Shown piece by piece: positions 18,515 through 27,729 of a DNA stretch of 64,000 bases. Position 1 is the first letter of the stretch, and each line of letters begins with the position of its first letter. A model generated the notes under the pieces. That model saw nothing but the letters and a program-made list of their open reading frames with translations, had not been told where the DNA came from and did not search any database. A program made the translations under genes and the position numbers. The DNA comes from CAIYZT01 sp031385445. GTDB taxonomy: Bacteria > Pseudomonadota > Alphaproteobacteria > Rhodobacterales > Rhodobacteraceae. The stretch covers positions 1 to 64,000 of the forward strand of contig JANNBM010000021.1 in assembly GCA_031385445.1 (NCBI GenBank). The letters run 5' to 3'.

Positions 18515-20853
18515 TGCAATTGCCCCTGCACGGTCTGCGTCAGATCTGCCAGCGAAAACGGCTTGGGCAGGAACACTGAATTGGGAACGCGGGCCTGATT
18601 TTCCTGCAGGGATTCCTCTGTGTATCCCGACACAAAGATAACCTTGACCGCAGGGCGATCAACCAGCGCCAGCTTCACCCAACTTGGGCCGTCCATTCCG
18701 GGCATCACCACATCTGTGACAAAAATATCCACTTTCAACGCCGGATCTTCCAGAATTTTCAAGGCTTCTTCGGCGTCAGCGGCTTCCAACACCGTATAGC
18801 CGCGCATCCGAAGCGCGCGGGCGGCGAAGGCGCGGACCGGGGCTTCGTCCTCGACCAGCAAAACCACCCCCTCGCCGGTCCGCATTTCGATTTTTTTCAC
18901 GCTTGGCGTCTTCGATGCTTCGGCGATTTGAGCGTCACTGAGATCGTGCACCGGGAAATAGAGAGAAAAGACCGTCCCCTCGCCCAGCGCCGAGTCCACA
19001 AAGATGAAGCCGCCCGATTGTTTGATGATACCGTAAGCCGTTGAAAGGCCCAAACCGGTGCCCTCTCCTTGTTTTTTGGTGGTAAAGAACGGTTCGAAAA
19101 CCTTGTTCAGCAGGTCTTCGGAAATTCCAACGCCAGTGTCCGCGACCCGGATCACCGCCCATTTGCCAGCCGGCACCTCGGCACGATTGCGCAGCAGCGG
19201 TTCTTTCAGCGTGACCGCCTCCGTTTCGATCAAAATCGTGCCGCCGTCGGGCATCGCATCTCGGGCATTGACCACGAGATTCATGATCACCTGTTCAAGC
19301 TGCCGTTTGTCGGCGCGAAGCGAGCCCAAGTTGACATCATGCACCAACCGCAACCGCGCGCGCTCGCCCACCAGACGGTTCAGAAGATGGGTCAAATCCG
19401 ACATGACGTCCTGAAGATCGAAAACCGCAGGTTTCAGCGTTTGTTTGCGAGAAAACGCCAGGAGTTGCCCCACCAAAGCCGCCGCGCGATTGGCGTTCTG
19501 ATGGATCTGCATCAGATCGGCATAATCAATATGCTCGCGCGAATGCCGGGTCAGCAGCAAATCGCAATGACCAGAAATCGCCGTAAGCAAGTTATTGAAA
19601 TCATGGGCGACGCCGCCGGCCAGCTGTCCGATTGCCTGCATTTTCTGGCTTTGGACAAATTGTTCTTCCAGTCGTTTGAACTGGGTTGCATCTTGTAAGA
19701 CGGCAAGGATATAGGGCCGGCCAAATTCGACCAAGCGGCGCAAGGTGATCTGAAAAAACACATCGCCCGGCAATTTGCGGGCGCGCAAGACTTCGCTTGA
19801 CCCAGCAATCCGTTCGGAATGGATATCGGACAGCCAATCCGAGACGGGCCTGCCAAGGCCCTCAAACAGGTCGTGGAACATCACCTCTTCATTGGGCTGC
19901 AGCCCCAAAAGATTGCGTGCCTCCAGGTTGCAATCGCGCATCGTTCCATCGGCCGAAAACTTGGCCAGAGGCACCAGCATATGTTCAAAGTCCAAGATAA
20001 CCTTTGTGTCGCGTTTGTCCTTGTACACTGGCAACAAATAAATCTCGTGCCGTTCGCCCAAGCCCTCAATTTCCACGAGCAAGGCACGGACCGGTCCATT
20101 TTCAGTCATAACGTCAACTTCTTCGCCAGAGTGGCGCGCTTGCACGGTAAAGACCTGATCAAGTCTTTTCGGCCGTGCGCCATGCAGTCGGCGCATCGCC
20201 TCGTTGGAATACAAAACCACGCCATTTTTGTTGGCGGTCATCATGGGCAGGCTCAACTGCTCGGCGCCGCGACTGGCCCCGGTGCGATCCTGAAACTCTT
20301 CGATGCGCCACATAAGCCGCGCCGGCCCGGTCAAATGTGCCGTAATCCGGATGTGGCCTTCGCGGGTGACAACGTCTTCGCGCGCTTTCAGACCATTCAA
20401 CGCGCGGGTTTGCAGCCGGAAAACCACCGACCCCGGCGAGGCAAAAACCTCGCCCAGAAGCGCGGTCAACGTCGCGTTGGGATCATTGGCAAATCGGGCC
20501 GTCGCCGTTTCATTCCGGTACAGGATTTGGCCTTGAACGTCAGAGATGAAACAGGCGGTGACATCGCGCATCACAATTTCAATCATCACCCGGTCGTCAC
20601 GCCGGGTGCCAACCGATTTCAGCCCGTCCGTCAGCCGTATGAACAAGGTAAACACCGCAAGCGTCGTCGCAACGAGGGCCGCCAAAAGTTTGTGTTCGAA
20701 AGGCGTCACCAAAAGCGCCGCCCCCGCAAACAAGGCTGCGATAGCCAACAAGATCCAATGCCGGCTTTCAGCCAACCGCGTTCGTCCGATATCGATCTGT
20801 GTCGTTGACACGTTTGGCCCCACAAGAATCGTTGCGTTCACACTGGTCCACAA
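18511..20853 (-). CDS. cckA: cell-cycle hybrid histidine kinase CckA
   Basis: Bifunctional membrane kinase/phosphatase that feeds ChpT and CtrA, controlling cell cycle, motility and, in Rhodobacterales, gene transfer agent production (family knowledge). Two hydrophobic helices lie at about residues 32-75, followed by PAS-like regions, the phosphoacceptor motif GGVAHDFNNLLTAI (His near 415), the ATPase motifs DTGVGISEDLL and GEGTGLGLST, and a C-terminal receiver with LLVEDEAPVR and VTDVVMPGMDG (Asp near 713). The longest frame starts with TTG; a GTG four codons later (VNATILVGP) is equally possible and neither has a clear ribosome binding site. It lies downstream of the rRNA methyltransferase gene. 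Confidence 0.95.
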   Translation of the reverse strand: MWTSVNATILVGPNVSTTQIDIGRTRLAESRHWILLAIAALFAGAALLVTPFEHKLLAALVATTLAVFTLFIRLTDGLKSVGTRRDDRVMIEIVMRDVTACFISDVQGQILYRNETATARFANDPNATLTALLGEVFASPGSVVFRLQTRALNGLKAREDVVTREGHIRITAHLTGPARLMWRIEEFQDRTGASRGAEQLSLPMMTANKNGVVLYSNEAMRRLHGARPKRLDQVFTVQARHSGEEVDVMTENGPVRALLVEIEGLGERHEIYLLPVYKDKRDTKVILDFEHMLVPLAKFSADGTMRDCNLEARNLLGLQPNEEVMFHDLFEGLGRPVSDWLSDIHSERIAGSSEVLRARKLPGDVFFQITLRRLVEFGRPYILAVLQDATQFKRLEEQFVQSQKMQAIGQLAGGVAHDFNNLLTAISGHCDLLLTRHSREHIDYADLMQIHQNANRAAALVGQLLAFSRKQTLKPAVFDLQDVMSDLTHLLNRLVGERARLRLVHDVNLGSLRADKRQLEQVIMNLVVNARDAMPDGGTILIETEAVTLKEPLLRNRAEVPAGKWAVIRVADTGVGISEDLLNKVFEPFFTTKKQGEGTGLGLSTAYGIIKQSGGFIFVDSALGEGTVFSLYFPVHDLSDAQIAEASKTPSVKKIEMRTGEGVVLLVEDEAPVRAFAARALRMRGYTVLEAADAEEALKILEDPALKVDIFVTDVVMPGMDGPSWVKLALVDRPAVKVIFVSGYTEESLQENQARVPNSVFLPKPFSLADLTQTVQGQLH

Positions 20854-20905
20854 GAGTTAACTGGTGCTTAATCCGCTCTGACTTTATCAGCCCTGCCCCC
20901 ACCGC

Positions 20906-22063
20906 TTAGCCCGCTTGCCGTTTCAAAATCGCGATAAAGAAACCATCGCCTTTTTCCGAAACCGGCAAGCGCAACGCATGGGTGCAAACCCAACCCGATT
21001 GACGCGCGACAAACGACGCGACCTGATCTTCGTTTTCCTCTTGCAAGATAGAACAGGTCGCATAGGCCAGAACACCCGCAGGTTGTATGAGTTGCGCCGC
21101 CCGGTCAAGGATTTCCGATTGCATTTGGCAAATCTGGGCAAGTCTTGCCGAGGTCAAGGCCCATTTGCCCATCGGATCACGCCGCCAGCTGCCCGAACCC
21201 GAACAAGGCACGTCGCACAGCACCAGATCATAGGGGCCCGCCGCGCCCGGATCGGCGGGCTGGGTGATCTTGGCGCCAGCCCGGCGGGCACGTTCGGGCA
21301 GATCCTTCATGCGCTGCGCAAAGGCATCGTGGGCGTGGAATTTGGCCCTAACTAGATTGGCCATGGCCAGCGTTTTGCCGCCGCCACCTGCACAATAATC
21401 CAGGACTTTGTGCCCATCCCGCAGCGGCAATTGCAGAACGATGGCCTGGGACGATCGGTCCTGAAGTTCAACCAAACCCTCAAGGTAAGCTCGTGAGCCA
21501 CTGATTTTACGCGCATTTTCCGTTACAAGAAGCGCTGTCCTGATCTCCGGATCCGCCTCTGCTGCGATCCCTGCTTCGGCCAAGGCGGCGATGGCCGCGG
21601 GCAGAGTGGCTTTGGCGAGGTTGACCCGCAGAAAAACCGGCGCGCGGTGTTTCAAGTGCAGCATCGTGGCCTCAAAGGCATTGCCAAGGGAGGCTTCAAG
21701 CTTCGGTGCAAGCCAGTCGGGGCAATCCAGGACGTCCAGACGGCTCGGCGTCCGCGCCTCGTCTGTGGGGGAAATAGGTGCAGGGGCGTGGCCTTCTCCG
21801 GTGAATAGTCCAATTGGATCAATGCCTTGCGCGCGGGTCAGGCCCAAGATAAGCCCCCGGCCCGTCATGGCGCCGCCAAGCGCGGCAAAGGAGCGTTTGC
21901 AGCGCAGCGCCTCGTACACCAGATCACGCACCGCGAAACGGTCGGCGGACCCCGCGAACCGGCTGGCGCGGCCCCAGTTGGCAAGCGCCTGTTCGGCGGG
22001 GCGTCCGGCGAGGATCTGGTCAAGCACGGCAATGGCCGCTGAAAGGCGGGCGGGCGGGGTCAT
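20906..22063 (-). CDS. RsmB/NOP-family RNA cytosine-C5 methyltransferase
   Basis: A 385-residue SAM-dependent RNA m5C methyltransferase, probably acting on 16S rRNA. The SAM site is VLDYCAGGGGKTLAMA. The two catalytic cysteines are in DVPCSGSGSWRRDP (near residue 287) and YATCSILQEE (near 337), the pair specific to RCMT enzymes. The N-terminal 90 residues form a reduced NusB-like/RNA-binding region (AEQALANWGRASRFAGSADR). MTPPARLSAAIAVLD was chosen as start over a longer open frame. Which cytosine it modifies is not evident, so no symbol is given. Confidence 0.88.
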   Translation of the reverse strand: MTPPARLSAAIAVLDQILAGRPAEQALANWGRASRFAGSADRFAVRDLVYEALRCKRSFAALGGAMTGRGLILGLTRAQGIDPIGLFTGEGHAPAPISPTDEARTPSRLDVLDCPDWLAPKLEASLGNAFEATMLHLKHRAPVFLRVNLAKATLPAAIAALAEAGIAAEADPEIRTALLVTENARKISGSRAYLEGLVELQDRSSQAIVLQLPLRDGHKVLDYCAGGGGKTLAMANLVRAKFHAHDAFAQRMKDLPERARRAGAKITQPADPGAAGPYDLVLCDVPCSGSGSWRRDPMGKWALTSARLAQICQMQSEILDRAAQLIQPAGVLAYATCSILQEENEDQVASFVARQSGWVCTHALRLPVSEKGDGFFIAILKRQAG

Positions 22064-22195
22064 CTGGTTTCCGGTGCACTGGGTCTGGTGATAAAGTCCA
22101 TAAGGCGGCGCATTGCCAAGAGCAATCGCTGTGGTAAAGCGCGCACTGCGGGGCCATTCAGGGCCCCACAAAGTCCAAGGGGGAAGGCGGATCAG

Positions 22196-22846
22196 ATGGG
22201 GGACGAGCCGAGCGAAAGCGGCAGAATCGCCAATGCACCGCTGGGGCTAAACGGCATTTTGCAGTCTTTGGTCGGCGGGTCTGATGCGCCGGAACGTGTG
22301 TCGTTGTCACAGATCGCCGCAACTTTGGATGAGCGGGCGCGCGCTGTGTTGATTGTTCTGTTTGCCATGCCCAATTGCCTGCCGGGCATTCCGGGCACCT
22401 CGGCAATCACCGGGCTGCCGCTGCTGTTTTTAACGGTGCAAATGGCGCTGTCGCGCCCGCCATGGCTGCCAGGGTTTTTGTCAGAGCGCACAGTTTCAAC
22501 GGGCTGGCTGCGATCCGTTCTGGGCCGCGCGGAGCCATGGATAGTGCGGATCGAACGGCTTATCCGTCCGCGCCTGTCGGTCCTGTGCGAGGGGCCAGCG
22601 GAGCGAGCGATCGGGCTGGTCTGCGCGGTGCTGGCGCTGACTGTGATGCTGCCGATCCCGCTGGGAAACATTTTGCCATCGCTGGCGCTGATCGCCTTTT
22701 CGCTTGCGCTCATTGGCCGCGACGGGTGCTGGGTGCTTGTGGGGCTGGCGATAACGGCCGCCTCCGCCACCCTGCTGACACTTGCAGGATGGGCAGCGTT
22801 TCAATCTTTGCTTTACCTGTGGATCAAATGGTTTGGGCTCGCCTAA
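22196..22846 (+). CDS. ExoD family membrane protein
   Basis: A 216-residue integral membrane protein of the ExoD family, named for a Rhizobium mutant defective in exopolysaccharide production and alkali tolerance. Motifs are LSQIAATLDERARAVLIVLF, the conserved NCLPGIPGTSAITGLPLLFL and VMLPIPLGNILPSLAL, with four or more hydrophobic helices. An upstream extension of the frame is possible, but MGDEPSESGRI fits the family start and follows a purine-rich GGGAAGGCGG. It diverges from the rRNA methyltransferase gene. The molecular role is unknown. Confidence 0.85.
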   Translation: MGDEPSESGRIANAPLGLNGILQSLVGGSDAPERVSLSQIAATLDERARAVLIVLFAMPNCLPGIPGTSAITGLPLLFLTVQMALSRPPWLPGFLSERTVSTGWLRSVLGRAEPWIVRIERLIRPRLSVLCEGPAERAIGLVCAVLALTVMLPIPLGNILPSLALIAFSLALIGRDGCWVLVGLAITAASATLLTLAGWAAFQSLLYLWIKWFGLA

Positions 22847-22851
22847 CCCAT

Positions 22852-24300
22852 TCATCCCATGCGGTAATTCGGGCTTTCGCGGGTGATCTGCACATCATGC
22901 ACATGGCTTTCCGTAAGCCCCGCCCCGGTGATCCGTACAAACGTACAGTTCTGCCGCATCTCGGCCACGGTGCGGTTTCCGGTGTATCCCATCGAAGCGC
23001 GCAGACCACCCACCATCTGATGCAGCACGCCCGCGACCGCGCCCTTATAGGGCACCTGCCCCTCGATCCCTTCGGGCACCAGCTTGTCACTGGCGGCATC
23101 TTTCTGGAAGTACCGGTCGGCCGATCCGCGCGCCATTGCGCCAAGCGAGCCCATGCCGCGGTAGGCTTTGAACGAGCGGCCCTGCCACAAGATCAACTCG
23201 CCGGGGGCTTCGTCGGTGCCTGCGATGGCAGAACCGACCATGGCGCAGCTGGCCCCTGCCGCGATGGCCTTGGCGAAATCGCCGGAATATTTGATGCCGC
23301 CATCGGCAATCACCGGAATATCGCCCGCCGCACGCGCGGCATCCATGATTGCGGTCAGTTGCGGCACGCCGACGCCCGCGACGATCCGCGTGGTGCAGAT
23401 CGATCCTGGCCCGATGCCGACCTTCACCGCATCCGCCCCCGCCCCGATCAAGGCGCGCGTGGCCTCGCCCGTGGCGACATTGCCCGCCACCACTTGCACC
23501 GTGTTCGACACTTTCTTGATTCGCTCCACCGCGATCGCAACGCCTTCGGAATGGCCATGCGCGGTGTCGATCACCACCATATCCACCCCCGCCTCGATCA
23601 AGGCCATCGACCGCTCAAACCCGGCATCGCCCACGGTCGAAGCCGCCGCGACCCGCAGCCGGCCCATCTCGTCTTTGCAGGCATGTGGGTTCAGCACGGC
23701 CTTTTCGGTGTCCTTCAGCGTCAAAAGCCCGGTCAGCTTGCCCGCGCCGTCCGTCACCAGCAGCTTTTCAATGCGCCGCGCCTTCATCAAACTGATCGCA
23801 TGATCGCGGTCGATCGGTTCATGCGTCAGCGCCAGATTGGTCGAGGTCATCATCACCGAAACCGGGGTGCGGTCATCGGCGGCGAAACGCATGTCACGGT
23901 TGGTGACGATGCCAAGCACGCGGCCGTTCAGATCGACAACCGGAAAACCGGTGATCTGATAGCGCTCCATCAGCAGTTTGGCATCGGCCATGGTTTGATC
24001 GGGGGTCAAGGTAATGGGTTGATAGACCACGCCGGATTCGAACCGCTTCACTCGGCTGACCTCGCGCGCCTGCGCCGCGATGTCCAGATTTCGGTGAATC
24101 ACGCCGATCCCGCCCGCCTGCGCCATCGCAATCGCCATGCGGCCCTCGGTCACCGTATCCATCGCAGAGGACAGGAGCGGGATGTTCATGCGCACGGATT
24201 TGGTGACAAAGGTTGATGTATCGGCGTCCGAGGGCAGCACATTGCTGGCAGCGGGAACCAAGAGCACATCGTCAAAGGTGAGCGCCTCGCGAATCTCCAT
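22852..24300 (-). CDS. guaB: inosine-5'-monophosphate dehydrogenase
   Basis: NAD-dependent oxidation of IMP to XMP, the first committed step to GMP. The 482-residue protein has the (beta/alpha)8 barrel with a CBS pair inserted at about residues 95-205 (MERYQITGFPVVDLNGRVLG, KARRIEKLLVTDGAGKLTG). The catalytic loop GIGPGSICTTRIVAGVG carries the Cys (near residue 302), and GMGSLGAM and YRGMGS are also conserved. The start MEIREALTFDDVLLVP follows a near-perfect AAGGAGG ribosome binding site. guaA, the next enzyme, lies separately near 45.5 kb. Confidence 0.98.
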   Translation of the reverse strand: MEIREALTFDDVLLVPAASNVLPSDADTSTFVTKSVRMNIPLLSSAMDTVTEGRMAIAMAQAGGIGVIHRNLDIAAQAREVSRVKRFESGVVYQPITLTPDQTMADAKLLMERYQITGFPVVDLNGRVLGIVTNRDMRFAADDRTPVSVMMTSTNLALTHEPIDRDHAISLMKARRIEKLLVTDGAGKLTGLLTLKDTEKAVLNPHACKDEMGRLRVAAASTVGDAGFERSMALIEAGVDMVVIDTAHGHSEGVAIAVERIKKVSNTVQVVAGNVATGEATRALIGAGADAVKVGIGPGSICTTRIVAGVGVPQLTAIMDAARAAGDIPVIADGGIKYSGDFAKAIAAGASCAMVGSAIAGTDEAPGELILWQGRSFKAYRGMGSLGAMARGSADRYFQKDAASDKLVPEGIEGQVPYKGAVAGVLHQMVGGLRASMGYTGNRTVAEMRQNCTFVRITGAGLTESHVHDVQITRESPNYRMG

Positions 24301-24440
24301 GAAATCCTCCTTTTGGGGGGTTGGGAGTTTGTTCGTTTGACGGGTCCCTCTTTCACCTTGCGGGGCCAAACGCAAGGGGGCGGCTTGCACTTGACCGCAA
24401 TTCGCGGCTTTGTGCGGGGTGAATGGTTAAGGGGCGGAAG

Positions 24441-25136
24441 ATGCGCGTTGCGATTGTTGAGAATACCAAAGTCACCCATCACGGGCAGGTCGGGGTGGCG
24501 CTGCATGAAAAGGCGGCGCTGATTGATCAGTACAAGCCCTGGCTGGACGGCGTTTTGCCCAAAGCGGGCAGTTTTGATGCGTTGGTGGTGTTCGGCGGCG
24601 AGCAGTCGGCCCTGGATGATCACCTTCATCCCTATTTGCCGAGCCTTGCGCATCTGATGGCGGAAACGGCGGCGGGCGGGCGGGCGGTTTTAGGCATCTG
24701 CCTTGGCGCGCAGGTGTTTGCGCGCGGGCTTGGCGCGGACAATCTGATTGGGACCGCGCCCGAGTTTGGCTGGTGCGCGGTCAGCAAACGTGCCGAAGCC
24801 GTGGCTGATCCGGTTCTGGCCGCCCTGCCGCCGAGTTTTGGCATCTTTGAATGGCACAGCGACACCTTCACACCGCCGCCGGGCGCGGTGCATCTGGCAT
24901 CCTCGCCAGTCGCGTCGGTTCAGTGCTTTCGCTATGGCCGCGCAGGGTACGGGATGCAGTTTCACTTTGAAGCCAGCTGCGCCGTGGCCCGTGATTGGTG
25001 CCAGACCTTCCGCCCAACGATTGAGCGGGTCATGCCCGGTTGGGCCGACCAATTCGACGTTCATGCCGAAGCGGACGGCATCGCGGCGGATGCGGCGGGA
25101 TTGCAGATTGCGCGGGCCTGGACGGCGCTGATTTGA
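24441..25136 (+). CDS. class I glutamine amidotransferase domain protein
   Basis: A 231-residue stand-alone glutaminase-type domain. The nucleophile elbow is LGICLGAQ (Cys87) and the catalytic His is in MQFHFEAS, followed by an acidic residue. Such proteins resemble the amidotransferase half of GMP synthase and often act as gamma-glutamyl hydrolases or unknown amidotransferases. AGGGG six bases before the chosen ATG favours it over an ATG 18 bases upstream. It diverges from guaB; no synthetase partner is adjacent, so the reaction is not assigned. Confidence 0.85.
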   Translation: MRVAIVENTKVTHHGQVGVALHEKAALIDQYKPWLDGVLPKAGSFDALVVFGGEQSALDDHLHPYLPSLAHLMAETAAGGRAVLGICLGAQVFARGLGADNLIGTAPEFGWCAVSKRAEAVADPVLAALPPSFGIFEWHSDTFTPPPGAVHLASSPVASVQCFRYGRAGYGMQFHFEASCAVARDWCQTFRPTIERVMPGWADQFDVHAEADGIAADAAGLQIARAWTALI

Positions 25137-25140
25137 CCTG

Positions 25141-25932
25141 TCAGCGCCTCAGCACCGGAAACCAATCCTCGCGCAAACGCTCGCCCGGTTGCATGCCATG
25201 GCCGGGAAACGGCGGCGAGGTTGGGCCGGGGCGGGCGACATAGCGGGCATCGTCGCCCACAAAGCGCAATGAAAACGCGCGGCGGCGCTGATCGGTGGTG
25301 TTGCCGCGCGCACCGTGCAAGGTCAGATAGTTGAAGGCCACGGCGTCGCCCGGCTCCATCTGCCATTCCAGAACCTGCATCCCTTCCGCATCCGGATCGG
25401 GCACGGGCATATATTTCGCCTCGTCCGGGTAAAAGCTGGTTTCCGCCAGCCAGCGCGTCGGCAAAACCTCGCGCGGCCACAGGTGCGAGCCGGCAACACA
25501 GCGCAAGGACGCCTCTTTGACCGGATCAAGCGGTGACCAGAATGACACGGTCTGTCGGCCCTGAACAAAATAATAGGGGCCGTCCTGATGCCAGGGCGTG
25601 GGTTTGCTGGTGCCGGGTTCCTTGACGAGCACATGATCGTGGAAAAGCTGCACATAGGGCGAGCCCATCAGCCGGCCCGCCACCTGCGCCGCCTCCGAGC
25701 CGCGGATCACCTCTTCAAATTCGGGGATCCTTTGCCAGTTGCAATAATCGTCAAAAAACCGCCCCTTGTCGCCCGGTTTCAGGTTTTCCGCCCCAAAGGG
25801 CCCCGGCGCGGCCATGTTCCGCTCTATCCCGGCGCGCAGCTGCGGCACATAGTCTGCCCAAAGACCCTTGATCAGCACGGCACCGTCGCGCTGATAGGCG
25901 GCCACCAAATCGTCCGGAATGTCGATGCTCAT
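25141..25932 (-). CDS. phytanoyl-CoA dioxygenase family protein
   Basis: A 263-residue non-haem Fe(II)/2-oxoglutarate dioxygenase. The metal triad is visible as PWHQDGPYY (His115, Asp117) and LTLHGARGN (His206), with an Arg near the C-terminus (RRAFSLRF) suited to 2-oxoglutarate binding. PhyH-family members hydroxylate diverse small molecules, so the substrate is open. It converges on the amidotransferase gene with a 4-base gap. Nothing in the context identifies a pathway. Confidence 0.85.
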   Translation of the reverse strand: MSIDIPDDLVAAYQRDGAVLIKGLWADYVPQLRAGIERNMAAPGPFGAENLKPGDKGRFFDDYCNWQRIPEFEEVIRGSEAAQVAGRLMGSPYVQLFHDHVLVKEPGTSKPTPWHQDGPYYFVQGRQTVSFWSPLDPVKEASLRCVAGSHLWPREVLPTRWLAETSFYPDEAKYMPVPDPDAEGMQVLEWQMEPGDAVAFNYLTLHGARGNTTDQRRRAFSLRFVGDDARYVARPGPTSPPFPGHGMQPGERLREDWFPVLRR

Positions 25933-25992
25933 GGGGATCTCCTTTGCGGTTATCTGCGCGCGCTTTGGCGGTTTAGTAAAGCCCCGCTAATT

Positions 25993-26016
25993 GGGGGCAA
26001 AGCTGCAAGTGCCCCC
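25993..26016. other. hairpin in the gap between the phytanoyl-CoA dioxygenase and glucokinase genes
   Basis: Perfect 7-bp stem GGGGGCA/TGCCCCC with a 10-base loop, followed by TTCT. It lies between two divergent starts, so it is not a terminator of either gene. It may be a leader structure of the glucokinase transcript, or chance. Confidence 0.35.
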
Positions 26017-26094
26017 TTCTCGGCTTGGCAGTTTATCACTAGAACCGATGATAGCGCCAACACGCGGCCCCCTATTGACCAAGGATCGTTTTGA

Positions 26095-27060
26095 ATGACC
26101 GCCACGCTTGCCATCCTTGCCGATATTGGCGGAACCAACACGCGCGTCGCGCTGGCCCATGGCCGCCGGGTGCAGCGCGAATCCATCCGTAAATTTTCGA
26201 ACGCCGAATTTTCCGGGTTGGAGCCGATCTTGCGGACATTTTTGAAAGACGCGGGCATTTCGGGTGTGCAAGGCGCCTGCGTGGCCGCGGCAGGTCCGGT
26301 GCGTGACGGGGTGGCCGAGATGACCAATCTGTCATGGGTGATCGACAACGCGATGCTTGCGCGGGCAAGCGGGGCCAGCAAGATGGCCATCATGAACGAT
26401 CTTCAGGCGCAAGGTCAGGCCCTGGGGCACATTGCGGACGAGCATCTGTCGGTGCTGCTTGACGGACCGCAAAGGCCGGGCGCTGCGATGCTGGCCGTCG
26501 GGCTTGGCACGGGGATGAACGCCGCGCCGGTGCATGACACGCCCTTTGGCCGGATCGTGGCGGCGTCTGAATGCGGGCATGTGTCGATGCCGGTGCAAAG
26601 CGCGCAAGATTTCCGGCTGGCCGGGTTTCTGGCGCAAGATGTTGACAACGCGCATGGTTTTGCCGGGGCCGAAGATGCCATCGCGGGGCGCGGCATTGCC
26701 AATATCTATGAATTTCTGACACTCGAAGCCGGGGCGCGGACCGCAAAGGCGACGGCCGAGGTTATGGCCGATCTGGCGCGGGGCGATACCATGGCGCGCC
26801 AAACGGCGGCACTTTACATTCACATCATGGGCCAGACCCTTGGCAATCTTGCCTTGACCCATCTGCCCTTTGGCGGGATCTACCTGATCGGCGGCGTGGC
26901 GCGGGCCATCTCGCCTTATCTGACTGGGATGGGCTTTGAAAAAGCCTTTCGCGACAAGGGCCGCTTTGCCGAGTTCATGCAGAATTTTCGCGTGATGCTG
27001 GTCGAAGATGATTATGCCGCGCTGACCGGCTGCGCGGCTTATCTGGACACACTCGCCTGA
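26095..27060 (+). CDS. glk: glucokinase (Glk family)
   Basis: ATP-dependent phosphorylation of glucose to glucose-6-phosphate. The 321-residue sequence shows the ASKHA phosphate loop LADIGGTNTRVAL (residues 8-20), VAAAGPVRDGVAEMTNLSW for sugar binding, VGLGTGMNAAPV, ASECGHVSMP with the sugar-contact Glu/His, and LIGGVARAISPYL. It is of the hexokinase-like Glk group and not the ROK group. It diverges from the dioxygenase gene and converges with the esterase gene 6 bases away. Confidence 0.93.
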   Translation: MTATLAILADIGGTNTRVALAHGRRVQRESIRKFSNAEFSGLEPILRTFLKDAGISGVQGACVAAAGPVRDGVAEMTNLSWVIDNAMLARASGASKMAIMNDLQAQGQALGHIADEHLSVLLDGPQRPGAAMLAVGLGTGMNAAPVHDTPFGRIVAASECGHVSMPVQSAQDFRLAGFLAQDVDNAHGFAGAEDAIAGRGIANIYEFLTLEAGARTAKATAEVMADLARGDTMARQTAALYIHIMGQTLGNLALTHLPFGGIYLIGGVARAISPYLTGMGFEKAFRDKGRFAEFMQNFRVMLVEDDYAALTGCAAYLDTLA

Positions 27061-27066
27061 GCGCCC

Positions 27067-27729
27067 TCAGGCCGGCAGTTTATCCACCAAAAACCGCAAC
27101 GCGACCGAAAGACCATCCGGCGCGATGCCGTGGCCCGAGCCTTTCATCACATGGCCGTAGGTTTCAAACCCGGCCTTGCTGAGGCTGTCCCCGGCGCGCG
27201 CCATGTCGGCAAAGGGCACCACATCATCCTGATCGCCGTGCATGATCAGCACGGGCGGTTTGCAGATCGCCTCGGCTTGCAGCTTTTCCGAAGCCATCAG
27301 GCGGCCCGAAATCGCGACCACCCCTGCGATCGCACGGGCGCGGCGCGGCGCGACATGCAGAGCCATCATCGCGCCTTGCGAGAAACCGACAATCGCCATC
27401 GCTTCGGGTTTCAGCCCTTCGGCGGCAAGCTGCGTATCGAAAAAGGCGTTCAGATCGGCAGTGGACTGCGCCATCCCGGCGTTCTGCTGCGCCTCGGTCG
27501 AGCCATCAAACCGCGGGATCGGAAACCATTGAAACCCGTAAGGGGCCATCAGCGGCTTTTCAGGGGCATCAGGGGCGAGGAAAACCGTGTTCGGCAAATG
27601 CGGCGCCAGCACGTCGGCGAGCCCCAAAAGATCGGCGCCGTCCGCGCCGTAGCCGTGCAAAAACACCACCTGGCTGCTGGTCTTGCCCGAGGTCGCGGCC
27701 CGTCGGCCAAATTTCAAGGATCGCAGCAT
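27067..27729 (-). CDS. phospholipase/carboxylesterase family hydrolase
   Basis: A 220-residue serine hydrolase of the Abhydrolase_2 (acyl-protein thioesterase-like) group: VVFLHGYGADGADLLGL for the oxyanion hole, VGFSQGAMMALH for the nucleophile (Ser117), HGDQDDVVP for the acid and GSGHGIAPDG for the His. No signal peptide. Its ATG overlaps the stop of the DNA glycosylase gene as TGATG, so the two are coupled. Confidence 0.9.
   Translation of the reverse strand: MLRSLKFGRRAATSGKTSSQVVFLHGYGADGADLLGLADVLAPHLPNTVFLAPDAPEKPLMAPYGFQWFPIPRFDGSTEAQQNAGMAQSTADLNAFFDTQLAAEGLKPEAMAIVGFSQGAMMALHVAPRRARAIAGVVAISGRLMASEKLQAEAICKPPVLIMHGDQDDVVPFADMARAGDSLSKAGFETYGHVMKGSGHGIAPDGLSVALRFLVDKLPA

Noticed and set aside
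22375..24216. A 613-codon plus-strand frame opposite guaB and part of exoD
   Set aside because: It spans unrelated real genes on both strands and its composition is typical of a shadow frame.
24357..24376. CTTGCG/CGCAAG hairpin in the guaB leader as a purine riboswitch
   Set aside because: Only a 6-bp isolated stem is visible; no multi-helix aptamer pattern could be supported.
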